Shown: positions 26,207 through 34,579, counted from the first letter of the stretch. The stretch: DNA of 64,000 nucleotides from Amycolatopsis australiensis (GCF_900119165.1 NZ_FPJG01000006.1:8718001-8782000), one strand, 5' to 3'. Translations and numbers: made by a program. Notes: a model not told the origin generated them from the sequence alone.

Positions 26207-26327
26207 GGGGGCATCTCCCAAGCCGAAGTTCACGTCGCTGCACCACATGTACGTCTGGTCCTGGTGGGACGCCTGCCAGATCGTGAACACGACGTGGTGG
26301 CCGCCGTAGGCGCCGGACGTCTGGACT
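26207..26327 (-). pseudogene. AA10 LPMO, C-terminal part, inverted (segment B)
   Basis: The minus strand encodes GVQTSGAYGGHHVVFTIWQA then SHQDQTYMWCSDVNFG, the classic C-terminal block of AA10 LPMOs. The block precedes no clear stop, so the true end may be shifted. Flipped in place, the 26327 edge joins segment A in frame (ACC GGA GTC CAG ACG), giving a native-looking loop. Confidence 0.88.
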
Positions 26328-26450
26328 CTGGGCGACGACGTCGGGGTCGATCGCCGAGCCGCCGCCGGCCACCCGCCGGACCGCCTCCCAGGAAGTCCGC
26401 GACGTCGGCGACGCGCTCCTTCGGCAGGTAGTCCTCGCCGAGGCCGCGCG
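26328..26450 (-). pseudogene. NarL-type regulator, receiver-domain fragment, inverted (segment C)
   Basis: The minus strand shows GEDYLPKERVADVADFL then, after one extra G, EAVRRVAGGGSAIDPDVVAQ. This is the end of a NarL-family receiver domain. The N-terminal receiver half with the phospho-Asp is absent. Flipped in place, GCC CAG joins ATG CTG TCC CGC at 26654 in frame, continuing into the DNA-binding part. Confidence 0.8.
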
Positions 26451-26653
26451 GGCGGGCACCGCGGGCGTGCTGTTCCTCAGCACGTGCGCGGTCTACCGCG
26501 ACGGAGTCCACTGCGGCGTGGCGGAGCCGTCGGACGGGCCGGGGCCGGCGACGGACCCGGCGTGGGCGGCGGGTGGCGAGGCGGTCGCCTCGGTGGTGGC
26601 GGTGGCCGACCTGGCGGCGGCGATCACGGCGTCGGCGCTCGGCCCCCGGACCG
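26451..26653 (+). pseudogene. NDP-sugar epimerase, internal fragment (segment C)
   Basis: The plus strand encodes AGTAGVLFLSTCAVYRDG, the beta-strand plus S-x-AVY motif of extended SDR epimerases. A shortened stretch ending VADLAAAITASALGPRT follows. The Rossmann N-terminus and much of the middle are missing. Its 3' edge at 26653 fits in frame onto the C-terminal fragment at 26048. Confidence 0.6.
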
Positions 26654-26896
26654 ATGCTGTCCCGCAACCGCGACCCGCTGCACGCGCTGACCGCCCGCGA
26701 GACGGAGGTCGTCGGGCTGATGGCCCAGGACCTGTCGAACGCGGCGATCGTGAAGCAGCGGGCGGTCACCCAGGGCGCGGTGGAGAACCACATCAGCAAC
26801 ATCTTCGCCAAGCTCGGCCTCGAGGCCAGCCGCGACGAGAACCGCCGCATCCGCGCGGTGCTGACCTACCTGGACAGCACCGCCGTCCGGGGCTGA
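26654..26896 (+). pseudogene. NarL-type regulator, HTH part
   Basis: An in-frame piece MLSRNRDPLHALTARETEVV then LMAQDLSNAAIVKQ, VTQGAVENHISNIFAKLGLE and RAVLTYLDS forms a complete LuxR-type helix-turn-helix ending at TGA 26896. The ATG at 26654 is probably an internal Met rather than a true start, because no ribosome-binding site precedes it. Without a receiver the product would be an unregulated DNA-binding domain, if it is made at all. Confidence 0.8.
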
Positions 26897-26902
26897 ACCA
26901 GG

Positions 26903-27628
26903 TCAGACGCGGACGATGCCCAGGTCGGCGGCCAGCCGGCGGAGGATCGCGTCCTGGTGGCGGGTGAGGAAGAAGTGGCCGCCGTCCAGCGGGACCAGCT
27001 CGAAGCCGCCCGCGGTGTGCCCGGCCCAGTCGGCGACCTCGTCGAGGGTGGCCATCGGGTCTTCGGTGCCGGTGAAGGCCACGATCGGCGTGGCCAGCGG
27101 CTTGCCGGGCACGTGCCGGTAGGTCTCGACGGCCCGGTAGTCGTTGCGCGCGGCGGGCAGGATCATGCGGACGACGTCGTCGTCGCCGAGCAGGCCGGTC
27201 TCGGTGCCGCTCAGCCGCCGCAGCTCGGCGAGGACGCCCTCGTCGGGTCCGGGTGTGCACGCTCTCGTCCCGCACCCGCGACGGCGCGCGGCGCCCGGAG
27301 ACGAACAGTCCCGCGACCGGTACGCCGTCCCGCTCCGGCCGCCGCGCGGTCTCGTAGGCACCATCGCGCCCATGCTGTGCCCGAACAGGGCCAGCGGACG
27401 GCCGTCCGGCGCCCGCAGCGCGTCGATGCTGGTCAGGAAGGGTTCGTGCCGCCGGTCCTGCCGCCCGGGGTACTCCACGGCCAGCACCTCGACGTCCGGG
27501 GCGAGCGCCTTGGCGACGGGGAAGTAGAAGGTGGCCGAGCCGCCGGCGTGCGGCAGGCAGACCAGCCGCGCCCGCGCGCCGGGTGACGCGGCGAACCGGC
27601 GGAACCGGTTCTCCTCGGTGTGGTCCAC
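26903..27628 (-). CDS. Type II thioesterase with a frame-shifted internal stretch
   Basis: 241 residues from GTG at 27628. LVCLPHAGGSATFYFPVAKA (about 22-41), VEYPGRQDRRHEP, nucleophile GHSMGAM (Ser85), FTGTEDP and DGGHFFL give a complete TEII triad. TEII enzymes clear mis-primed carrier proteins of PKS/NRPS lines. However, from about 27255 to 27375 the frame reads as nonsense (PTRPRGGRSG...). The expected AYETARR... sequence ending in VRDESVHT is in another frame, so two compensating indels have replaced about 38 residues. No PKS/NRPS is in the window. It may be inactive or contain sequencing errors. Confidence 0.75.
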   Translation of the reverse strand: MDHTEENRFRRFAASPGARARLVCLPHAGGSATFYFPVAKALAPDVEVLAVEYPGRQDRRHEPFLTSIDALRAPDGRPLALFGHSMGAMVPTRPRGGRSGTAYRSRDCSSPGAARRRGCGTRACTPGPDEGVLAELRRLSGTETGLLGDDDVVRMILPAARNDYRAVETYRHVPGKPLATPIVAFTGTEDPMATLDEVADWAGHTAGGFELVPLDGGHFFLTRHQDAILRRLAADLGIVRV

Positions 27629-27842
27629 GGGGGCGACCGCCTTTCCCTGTTTCGCGGCCACGGTCGCCAGGGGGCGAACGGCCAGGGCACCCCTAACACC
27701 CCCCAACCGTCCGTCCACACTGGACTGACGGGTGGTACCGGTGAATCGCCCGATCGGACGAGTAAACGTCGCCGAACCGGGTAAGCCCGACCCGGAGAAT
27801 GCCGCGTCCGTGGGGGAGCGCGGCGGCAGGAGGAGTCGCACC

Positions 27843-28250
27843 GTGCGCGTGAGCTGGAACGGAGCCGACCAGGCCGGGTGGCACGTACTCGACGTCGCCG
27901 GCACCGACCGGACGGGCCTGAGCGCCGCCCGCCGGTGGGCCGAGGCCAAGCTGGGCACACTGCGGGAGACGGACCTGATCGACACGCTCATCGTGATCGG
28001 CGAGCTGCTGGAGAACGCCTACGTCCACGGCGGCGGTCCCCTGCAGCTGCGCCTCCACCACGAGCACGCCCCCTGCCGGGTGACGGTGGCGGTGGCCGAC
28101 GTGGGCAAGGGCGAACCCCGCAAGCGGGTCCCGGACCGCGGCGGCGGCCGCGGCCTGATGCTGGTCGACCAGCTCTGCCTCGACTGGGGCGTCAGCCACC
28201 ACGACGACGGCAAGCTCGTCTGGGCCCGCGTGGAGTGCGAAGAGGACTAG
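27843..28250 (+). CDS. HATPase_c anti-sigma-type ATP-binding protein
   Basis: 135 residues from GTG at 27843, with AGGAGGAG seven bases upstream. The GHKL ATPase fold is marked by the N-box GELLENAYVHGGGP (about 57-70), a G1-like VADVGKGEPRKR and a G2-like GGGRGLMLVDQL. It lacks a His-phosphotransfer domain, so it is of the SpoIIAB/RsbW-like regulatory class common in actinomycetes. Its partner is unknown. It is divergent from the thioesterase gene. Its TAG overlaps, on the other strand, the stop of an IS481 transposase remnant. Confidence 0.88.
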   Translation: MRVSWNGADQAGWHVLDVAGTDRTGLSAARRWAEAKLGTLRETDLIDTLIVIGELLENAYVHGGGPLQLRLHHEHAPCRVTVAVADVGKGEPRKRVPDRGGGRGLMLVDQLCLDWGVSHHDDGKLVWARVECEED

Positions 28251-28375
28251 GTGTACTGACCTGCGAGGTCGGGGACGCGACTGGCGGGTGGTTGGCCTGC
28301 GGGTGCGGTGTGGCCGCGGTGGTGGTTGCAGGTGTGCAGCCGGTGCGGCAGGGCGCGGCGGCGTTCGGGGAGGCC
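28247..28375 (-). mobile_element. IS481-family transposase remnant (C-terminal end)
   Basis: The minus strand encodes HTCNHHRGHTAPAGQPPASR then VPDLAGQYT and a stop. This is the conserved end of IS481-type integrases (YNHHRGHTALGG-PPASRV). About 40 codons remain and everything upstream is lost. No terminal inverted repeat pair was found. It marks former IS activity at the edge of the rearranged zone. Confidence 0.85.
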
Positions 28376-28392
28376 GCACATCACGGCCCAGT

Positions 28393-28428
28393 GGACCGGG
28401 AGGCCCCGGCGTGGCGGCCTCCCGGTCC
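28393..28428. terminator. Strong terminator after phosphoesterase gene
   Basis: GGACCGGGAGGCC (28393-28405) pairs perfectly with GGCCTCCCGGTCC (28416-28428) across a 10-nt loop, just past the stop of the minus-strand phosphoesterase gene. Confidence 0.9.
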
Positions 28429-28436
28429 GTGCGGGA

Positions 28437-31181
28437 TCAGCCGTCCGACTCCGCGGACGGCAGGTACGCGCCCGGCACCCGGTCCGGGGTGTACACCTGG
28501 TTCTCACCCGGGTACGGCTGCTGCCAGCCGTGCGTCTGGTACCACGTGAAGTGGTTCATCTGCGCCGGGTTGGCGTAGTCGGCCACCGCGTCCGGGCCGG
28601 TCAGCCGCTGGTGCGTGGTCCACTCCTGCCACTGCGCCGCGATCTGCTTCTTGTCCGCGGGCACCGCCGACGACGGCACCGGCGCCGCGGCCGGGTTCGC
28701 CGGGGCCGGGGTGTCCGGGCCGCACGACGGCTGGGTCTTCAGCCCGTCCGTCAGTGACGTGCGGTTCGGCAGCGCCGTGAACGGCGTGAAGTCCGGCTTC
28801 TGCTGGAACGCCGCACTCATCGGCGTCGCCGCGCTGTCCTTCTGGTTCATCGGCTTGATCCCGAGGATCTGCTCGATCGTGCGGATCATCGTGATCTGCG
28901 AGTAGTAGTGGCTGTCGACGACGCCGTGCCGGGCGTACGGGCTGATGATCTGCACCGGCGCCCGGTGCCCGTCGACGTGGTCGAGACCCGCCTGGGAGTC
29001 GTCCTCGACGACGAAGATCGCCGAGTCCTTCCAGTACTGGCTGTGCGAGATCTCGTCGACGATCCGGCCGACGGCGAGGTCGTTGTCGGCGACCTGGGCG
29101 GCCGCGTTCGGCGGGCCGCCGGTGTGGTCGCTCGACAGCCAGAACATGTTCAGGTCGGCCGGCCCGTTCTTCTCGAAGTCGTTCTTCCAGATCTGGTACC
29201 GGTAGACGTCCGGCACCGACGTGTCGAACTTCGGGAAGCCCGGCACCGACACGTTGTTCAGCGACGGGATCGGCGACGACGACACCAGCGGGTAGGCCGT
29301 CGGCTCACCCGTGGCCGCCATGTTCCTGGCGTCGCAGTACAGGTTCTGCCAGCTCGCCCCGGCGGGCTTGGTCAGGAACTGCTGGAACTCGCCGAAGTCC
29401 CGCACCGACTTGCCGGCCGCCTGCGCGCCGGTCCACAGGAACCCGCTGCTCTGGTGGCCGAGGGCGTCGTCCTCGGTGTCGTAGCTGCGCAGGTACTCCC
29501 CCGCCGACGACTCGGTGTACTCCGGGTTGTCGGCCTGCATGAGCCAGTTGTGGCCCTCGGCGGAGTTCGTGCCGATGTCGTAGGTGTTGTCGTACAGCCC
29601 GAACTGCCGGGCCAGCGCGTGCTGGTTCGGCGTCACGTTCTCGCCGAACTGCGTGACCGACGGGTCGCCGTTGCCGCGCGGGTCGTCGCCGAACACCTGG
29701 TCGTAGGTCCGGTTCTCCTTGACCAGCAGGAAGACGTGCTTGATGGTCGACGGGTCGCCGAGCCGCGCCGGGACCGGCACCGGGCTGCGGTGGCCGTGGT
29801 CGGTGGCCACCTGGACCGAGTCGTGGGTCCAGCCGTTCTGCTTGAACACCTGAGCGGTGTACCCGCGGACGGCGCGGTCGTCCGGCAGCCGGAACTTCTG
29901 CACGCTCGAGGTCGTGTCGTGGGTGCCGTGCCCGGCCGCCGTCGTCGGGCGGCGGGCGTCGATCCCGCGGGTGTTGGACACCACGACGTCCGGGCCCACC
30001 GTGGTGATCGCCGTCGGGAAGTAGTCGGTCGGCAGCAGCCCGACGTAGCTGACCGGCTCCTGCGCCCGGCTGTAGCGGTACACCGCGACGGCGTTGGCGC
30101 GGCCGAGCGTCACCAGCAGGTGCCCGTCCCCGGTCAGGGTCACGCCGTCCGGTTCGTAGCCGACCGACGCTTCCGGCCACGGCTGGGTCGCGATGGTCTG
30201 GACGACCTGGTCGCGGGCGGTGTCGATGACCGAGACGGTGTTGCTCGCGGTGTTCGTGACGAACAGCGCGTCCTTGCCGACGTACACCGCGGTCGGGTGC
30301 AGGCCGACGTCGATGCTCTTCGGCGTCGCGGCCGCGTTCGCCAGGTCGATGACGCTGACCGTGCCGCTGGTCGTGGCGCCGGTGAACTGGCTGGCCGGCA
30401 CCTGCGTGTTGTAGGAGTTCAGCGTCGGCTCGCCGGGCTTCGCCGGGCGGCCGCCCTCGTTGCTGACGTACAGCTTGGTGCCGACGCGGACCAGGTCACG
30501 CGGGGCGTTGCCGACGGCCCAGCTCTGCTTGATCGCGCCCGTCGCCGCGTCGAGGGCGACGACGCGGTTCTGGCCGTTGACCGCCGAGTACACGGTCGAG
30601 CCGTCGGGCGAGAACACGGCCTGGGCGACCAGCGCGTGCTTCGCGCCGTCCGCCGGGATCTTGACCGGCACCGGAGCGGCGACCGTGCCGTCGGGGTTCA
30701 CCGTGAACTTGGTGTAGCCGTCGGTCTGGGCCAGCCACAGCGTCTTGCCGTCCGGGGAGTACGACGGGCCTTCCTGGCCGACGTCGTTGCCCGCGATGCG
30801 CAGGTTCGCCGTCGCCGAGTTGCCGACGAGCTGCTGCACCTTCCAGTTCTTGAGGTCGACGATCGTGAGCGCGATCCCGCCGTCGGTGGTCAGCGCGGCG
30901 AGGTGGCCGCCGTCCGGGCTGACCGAGGACGCCATGATCTTGCCGTTGTTCACCACCAGCCGGTCGCCGATCGGCTTGAGGTACTGGTCGGCGGAGACGA
31001 CCTGGCCGTTCTCGGTGACCTGGCCGACCTGGTCCTCGCCGAACTGCTGCGTCGACGCGACACCGACACCGGTGCCGGTGGCGACCAGCACGAGCGCGGC
31101 GGAGCCTGCCGTGGCGTAGCGCAGCCGATGGCGGCCGGGCCCGCGCTTCGCGGCACGCCGTCTGCGGCGTGTTACCTGCAT
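28437..31181 (-). CDS. YncE-like beta-propeller fused to phosphoesterase
   Basis: 914 residues from ATG at 31181, with GAAGGGA upstream. A basic N-terminus and hydrophobic stretch (YATAGSAALVLVATGTGVGV) suggest export or anchoring. Residues about 60-440 form a YncE/YVTN-type propeller with repeated VSPDG, FSPDGSTVYSAVNGQNRVVA and VIDTARDQVVQ elements. Residues about 490-810 form a phosphoesterase domain (PF04185-like): HVFLLVKENRTYDQVFGDD, IGTNSAEGHNWL, FWLSSDHTGGPP and FVVEDDSQAGLDHVDGHRAP, which hold metal-binding Asp/His and a catalytic Thr/Ser. The substrate is unknown. It is the third gene of an operon behind an ABC transporter, starting 4 nt after the permease stop. Confidence 0.92.
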   Translation of the reverse strand: MQVTRRRRRAAKRGPGRHRLRYATAGSAALVLVATGTGVGVASTQQFGEDQVGQVTENGQVVSADQYLKPIGDRLVVNNGKIMASSVSPDGGHLAALTTDGGIALTIVDLKNWKVQQLVGNSATANLRIAGNDVGQEGPSYSPDGKTLWLAQTDGYTKFTVNPDGTVAAPVPVKIPADGAKHALVAQAVFSPDGSTVYSAVNGQNRVVALDAATGAIKQSWAVGNAPRDLVRVGTKLYVSNEGGRPAKPGEPTLNSYNTQVPASQFTGATTSGTVSVIDLANAAATPKSIDVGLHPTAVYVGKDALFVTNTASNTVSVIDTARDQVVQTIATQPWPEASVGYEPDGVTLTGDGHLLVTLGRANAVAVYRYSRAQEPVSYVGLLPTDYFPTAITTVGPDVVVSNTRGIDARRPTTAAGHGTHDTTSSVQKFRLPDDRAVRGYTAQVFKQNGWTHDSVQVATDHGHRSPVPVPARLGDPSTIKHVFLLVKENRTYDQVFGDDPRGNGDPSVTQFGENVTPNQHALARQFGLYDNTYDIGTNSAEGHNWLMQADNPEYTESSAGEYLRSYDTEDDALGHQSSGFLWTGAQAAGKSVRDFGEFQQFLTKPAGASWQNLYCDARNMAATGEPTAYPLVSSSPIPSLNNVSVPGFPKFDTSVPDVYRYQIWKNDFEKNGPADLNMFWLSSDHTGGPPNAAAQVADNDLAVGRIVDEISHSQYWKDSAIFVVEDDSQAGLDHVDGHRAPVQIISPYARHGVVDSHYYSQITMIRTIEQILGIKPMNQKDSAATPMSAAFQQKPDFTPFTALPNRTSLTDGLKTQPSCGPDTPAPANPAAAPVPSSAVPADKKQIAAQWQEWTTHQRLTGPDAVADYANPAQMNHFTWYQTHGWQQPYPGENQVYTPDRVPGAYLPSAESDG

Positions 31182-31185
31182 CGGG

Positions 31186-32532
31186 TTATCCCTTCGGGGT
31201 GGAGGAGAGCAGCTCGACGTTGCCGTCGAACTGCCAGAGCGGGTTGGGTTGGTCCCCCGCGGGGGTCCGCACCTGGAAGTAGCCGTTCACTTCCTTCGGT
31301 CCGTCGCCGTCGGCGACGTACCGCCCGTCCGAGGTGATGTCCAGCTGGTAGATCGCCGATCCCGTCGCCGCGACGTCCGGCAGGTGCCAGGAGACGACGC
31401 ACCGCCAGTCGTTGCCGGGCCCTTCGGGCTCGACCAGGCCGTCGCCCTTGGTGCACGCGGCCGTGGCGCCCAGCTGCGCCTCGGTGACGTCGGGCCGGTT
31501 CAGCTGCCCGGCCTGCAGCCGGTAGAGGTGGGCGAACGCGGTGGCGACCGACCGCTGGACCTTGTCCAGCTCGATGCCGGACCCGGTGGCCGGCGTGGCC
31601 ACGGCGACGACCCCGGCCGTCGCGGCGAGCAGGCCCACGAGCGGCAGGACACCGAGGGTGAGCGCGCGGCGGCCCGAGCCGTCGTGCGCCGGGTTCGTGA
31701 AGTCGCGGCGCACGAACAGCACGTAGGCCAGCGCGGTCGCGGCCACGGCCCAGGCCAGGCCGACACCGACCGCGATGAGCAGCGGGCCGAGCTGGACCGG
31801 GTCGGTGAACAGGCCGTTCCACGCGATGAAGGCGTAACTGGGCAGGGCGAGGCGCACGGCGACGGGCAGCGGCAGCAGCTGGGCGAGCGCCATCGCGAGG
31901 GCGACGACGGCGGGCAGCAGCAGGCCCATCGGCGAGCGGCCCCAGGCGACCGACCCGAGGAGGCCGAGCGCGGCCAGCGCCAGCGTCGGGGCGAGCACGC
32001 AGACCCACGCGAGCAGGACCTGCGTGGCGGCCTCGCCCGGCGTCAGCGAGTGGCCGTCGAGCCCCACCAGCGGCCGGCTGCCCGCGGCGAGAACCCCGCC
32101 GGCGGCGCCGGACACGGCCATCCCGGCCACGAGCACGACGATCACGGTGAGGCTGGCCAGCGCTTTCGCCGCGAAGATCCGCCGGGGCGAGCGCACCGCG
32201 ACCAGCAGGTGGCGCCAGGTCCCGAGCCGGTCTTCGGCGGCGAAGACGTCACCGGCCACCACCGACGTCAGCAGCGGGAGGGCGTAGGTGCCGGCGAACC
32301 CGAGCATGACCAGCGGCCCGGCCCAGCCCGTGGCATTCATCCACCGGCCGAACAGCGTGTCGACCGGCAGCGAGCTCTGCTCGCCGACCACGGCGACGAA
32401 CAGCGCGGGCGCGATCCAGCAGGCCAGGACCAGCAGGCGGATCCGCCAGGCGGCGAACAGCTTGACCAGCTCGAAGCGGTAGCCGCGGGCCACCGGCACC
32501 GGCCGGGCCGCTTCGGCGACGGTCGCGGTCAT
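31186..32532 (-). CDS. ABC transporter permease with C-terminal extracellular domain
   Basis: 448 residues from ATG at 32532, overlapping the ATPase stop (ATGA). About six hydrophobic spans lie between residues 25 and 325 (for example LLVLACWIAPALFVAVVG, GPLVMLGFAGTYALPLLTSVVAGD). A final span (LGVLPLVGLLAATAGVVAVA) leads to a C-terminal domain of about 125 residues outside the cell, with two Cys (TAACTKG, DWRCVVSW) that could pair. It forms an ABC-2-type exporter with the upstream ATPase and is co-transcribed with the propeller/phosphoesterase gene. Confidence 0.9.
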   Translation of the reverse strand: MTATVAEAARPVPVARGYRFELVKLFAAWRIRLLVLACWIAPALFVAVVGEQSSLPVDTLFGRWMNATGWAGPLVMLGFAGTYALPLLTSVVAGDVFAAEDRLGTWRHLLVAVRSPRRIFAAKALASLTVIVVLVAGMAVSGAAGGVLAAGSRPLVGLDGHSLTPGEAATQVLLAWVCVLAPTLALAALGLLGSVAWGRSPMGLLLPAVVALAMALAQLLPLPVAVRLALPSYAFIAWNGLFTDPVQLGPLLIAVGVGLAWAVAATALAYVLFVRRDFTNPAHDGSGRRALTLGVLPLVGLLAATAGVVAVATPATGSGIELDKVQRSVATAFAHLYRLQAGQLNRPDVTEAQLGATAACTKGDGLVEPEGPGNDWRCVVSWHLPDVAATGSAIYQLDITSDGRYVADGDGPKEVNGYFQVRTPAGDQPNPLWQFDGNVELLSSTPKG

Positions 32533-33443
32533 CGGCCTGCCTCCCGGTCGGTGAGGGCGAGGAACGCGGCTTCGAGCGGGGACACGACGGGCGCGAGCTC
32601 GCGCACCGCCACGCCTTCCCGCGCCAGCCGCAGCACGAGGTCGTCGAGCGCGGGGGTCAGTGCCCGCACCACGAAGACGTCGGCGTCCGGGCCGGCGAGC
32701 CGGACGCCCGGGGCGCCGGCGACCAGGGCACGCGCCCTGTCCGGGTCCGAGGTGCGCAGCCGGTAGTCGAGTTCGCCGTTCTCGGCCGACAGCTTGGCCA
32801 GCGGGCCGGTGAACACGACGCGGCCGGTGGCGAGGATGGTGACCTCGGCGCACAGCGCTTCCAGGTCGTCCATCCGGTGGCTGGAAAGCACGACGGCGGT
32901 GCCTCGGCCGGCGAGCCGGCCGAGGACGCCGTGCACGTGCTGCTTGCCGGCCGGGTCTAGGCCGTTGGCCGGCTCGTCGAGCACCAGGAGCCGCGGCTCG
33001 GCGAGCAGGGCGGCGGCGAGGCCGAGCCGCTGCCGCATGCCGAGGGAGAAGCCGCGCACCCGGTCGTCGGCGACGTCGGTGAGCCCGACCTCGCCGAGCG
33101 CGTCGTCGATCGCGGACGTCTTCCGGTCGCGGCCGCGCAGCGCCAGCAGCGCGGCGAGGTTCTGCCGGGCGGTGAGCGACGGGTAGAGGCCGGGGCCGTC
33201 GACGAAGCCGGCGACACCGCCGAGGGGCCGCCCGGCCGGCGCGCCGAGGATCTCGAGGGTGCCCTCGTCGGCGACGGCCAGGCTCAGCAGGAGGCCGAGC
33301 AGGGTGGTCTTCCCGGCGCCGTTGGGGCCGACCAGGCCGTGGATCTGCCCCGGCGCCACGTCGAGGTCGACACCGTCGAGGGCGACGACGTCACCGAAGC
33401 ACTTGGTGATCCCGCGGGCTCTCACTGCCAGGGGTGCGTCCAT
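32529..33443 (-). CDS. ABC transporter ATP-binding protein
   Basis: 304 residues from ATG at 33443, with GAAGGG upstream. Walker A is GPNGAGKTTLL (about 40-50), the signature is FSLGMRQRLGLA (ABC-2 variant of LSGGQ), Walker B is LLVLDEPANGLDP, and the switch His is in LSSHRMDDLE. The C-terminal about 90 residues form the extension common in DrrA/CcmA-like exporters. First gene of a three-gene operon. Confidence 0.95.
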   Translation of the reverse strand: MDAPLAVRARGITKCFGDVVALDGVDLDVAPGQIHGLVGPNGAGKTTLLGLLLSLAVADEGTLEILGAPAGRPLGGVAGFVDGPGLYPSLTARQNLAALLALRGRDRKTSAIDDALGEVGLTDVADDRVRGFSLGMRQRLGLAAALLAEPRLLVLDEPANGLDPAGKQHVHGVLGRLAGRGTAVVLSSHRMDDLEALCAEVTILATGRVVFTGPLAKLSAENGELDYRLRTSDPDRARALVAGAPGVRLAGPDADVFVVRALTPALDDLVLRLAREGVAVRELAPVVSPLEAAFLALTDREAGR

Positions 33444-33716
33444 GGGTCCCTTCACCTTCGTCGCCTGCGGGAAAAACTTAGGGACCGCAAATGAAGGCGG
33501 CGGGCGAGCGGGGTGAACGCTGCCCGAACGGGAGCCGACCGGCGGCTGCCACGGTGGTGAAATGTCTGATTTAAGCCGGGGTATTACGCCGGGTTAACCG
33601 CGGGCTTAAGTTGTCCACAGTGGATCTCCACCCGCGTCTCCACCCCGCGGAGGTGCCACTCCACCCGGGTGCCGCCCTAGCGTTCCCGGTGTCGGAACAC
33701 AGGGAGGAAAACGGCC

Positions 33717-33908
33717 ATGGGTGAAGTCATGCAGTTCATGCTGCTGCGGTTCGCATTGATCGGCGGCGGCGTCCTGCTGCTGGTGATCGTGCTCGGGGTG
33801 ATCGCCGTCGCCCTCAAGAAGGCGGGGCGGTACGACCAGGCGAAGCGGGCGGTGGAGCCGATCGTGCGCGAGCGGCTGGAGCGGTACCGGAAGCGGGACG
33901 ACGGCTGA
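33717..33908 (+). CDS. Small single-span membrane protein
   Basis: 63 residues from ATG at 33717, behind AGGGAGGAAA. One hydrophobic helix (LIGGGVLLLVIVLGVIAVAL, about 14-33) is followed by a highly basic cytoplasmic tail (RYDQAKRAVEPIVRERLERY). The 272-bp gap before it separates it from the divergent ABC operon. No family recognised; the strong site and clean codon pattern support it. Confidence 0.75.
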   Translation: MGEVMQFMLLRFALIGGGVLLLVIVLGVIAVALKKAGRYDQAKRAVEPIVRERLERYRKRDDG

Positions 33909-33913
33909 CCGGG

Positions 33914-34579
33914 TCAGCCGGCCAGGCCACGCCGCGCGGCGTAGCGGGCCGCCTCGACGCGGTTGCGCACGCCGATCTTGGCGAAGGCGTTGTTGATGTG
34001 GGTCTTCACCGTCGCCTCGCCGATGAACAGGCGGGCCGCGATCTCGGCGTTGCTCAGCCCGGTGGTGATCAGGCCGAGCACCTCGGCCTCGCGGGCGGTG
34101 AGCCCGTCGGGCAGGCTTTCCTCGCGCGGCAACGGTTTCGCGGAAAGCGAGCCGGCGACCTGCCGTGAGACATCGGCCCCGAAGGTAAGCTGCCCGGCGA
34201 CGACGGCCTGGAGCGCGGCACCGATCTCCCGGCGCCCGGCATCCTTGGTGAGGTAGCCGCGCGCACCGGCGGCGAGCGCCCCGGCAATGGATTCATCATC
34301 CGAATAGGTGGTGAGAACGAGAACCGCGACACCGGGGTGCGCGCGCGTGACGCGTTCGGTGGCTTCGACGCCGTTCAGGACGGGCATGTTGAGATCCATG
34401 AGCACGACATCGACCTGGCCGAGCCGCTCGAGCAGGGCGAGGGCCTGGGCCCCGTCGGCGGCGGAGCCGGCAACCTCGACGTCGTCGAGCAGGTCGAGAA
34501 GGGCAACGAGTCCCTCACGGACCACCTGCTGATCATCGACGACAACGACCCGAATCGGCTGCGGCTCACCGGTGTCCAT
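33914..34579 (-). CDS. NarL/FixJ-family response regulator (orphan)
   Basis: 221 residues from ATG at 34579. The receiver has DD at 15-16, phospho-Asp62 (VVLMDLNMPVLNG) and Lys in GYLTKDAG. A LuxR-type helix-turn-helix follows at about 155-215 (LTAREAEVLGLITTGLSNAE, EATVKTHINNAFAKIGVRNR). No kinase gene is adjacent, so it is an orphan here; NarL kinases are usually next door. No Shine-Dalgarno is obvious before the chosen start. Confidence 0.93.
   Translation of the reverse strand: MDTGEPQPIRVVVVDDQQVVREGLVALLDLLDDVEVAGSAADGAQALALLERLGQVDVVLMDLNMPVLNGVEATERVTRAHPGVAVLVLTTYSDDESIAGALAAGARGYLTKDAGRREIGAALQAVVAGQLTFGADVSRQVAGSLSAKPLPREESLPDGLTAREAEVLGLITTGLSNAEIAARLFIGEATVKTHINNAFAKIGVRNRVEAARYAARRGLAG

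Noticed and set aside
25895..26653. Phase-variable shufflon with its own invertase
   Set aside because: No recombinase gene and no consistent inverted repeats at the four edges were found; kept only as one possible explanation of the rearrangement.
26451..26896. Reading the plus-strand frames here as one LuxR regulator with a novel N-terminus
   Set aside because: The upstream half matches an epimerase (LFLSTCAVYRDG), the frames differ, and no start with a ribosome-binding site is present.
28908..31337. 809-codon plus-strand frame opposite the phosphoesterase fusion
   Set aside because: Arg/Val/Gly-biased composition, no motif, and the minus strand has unmistakable propeller and phosphoesterase domains.
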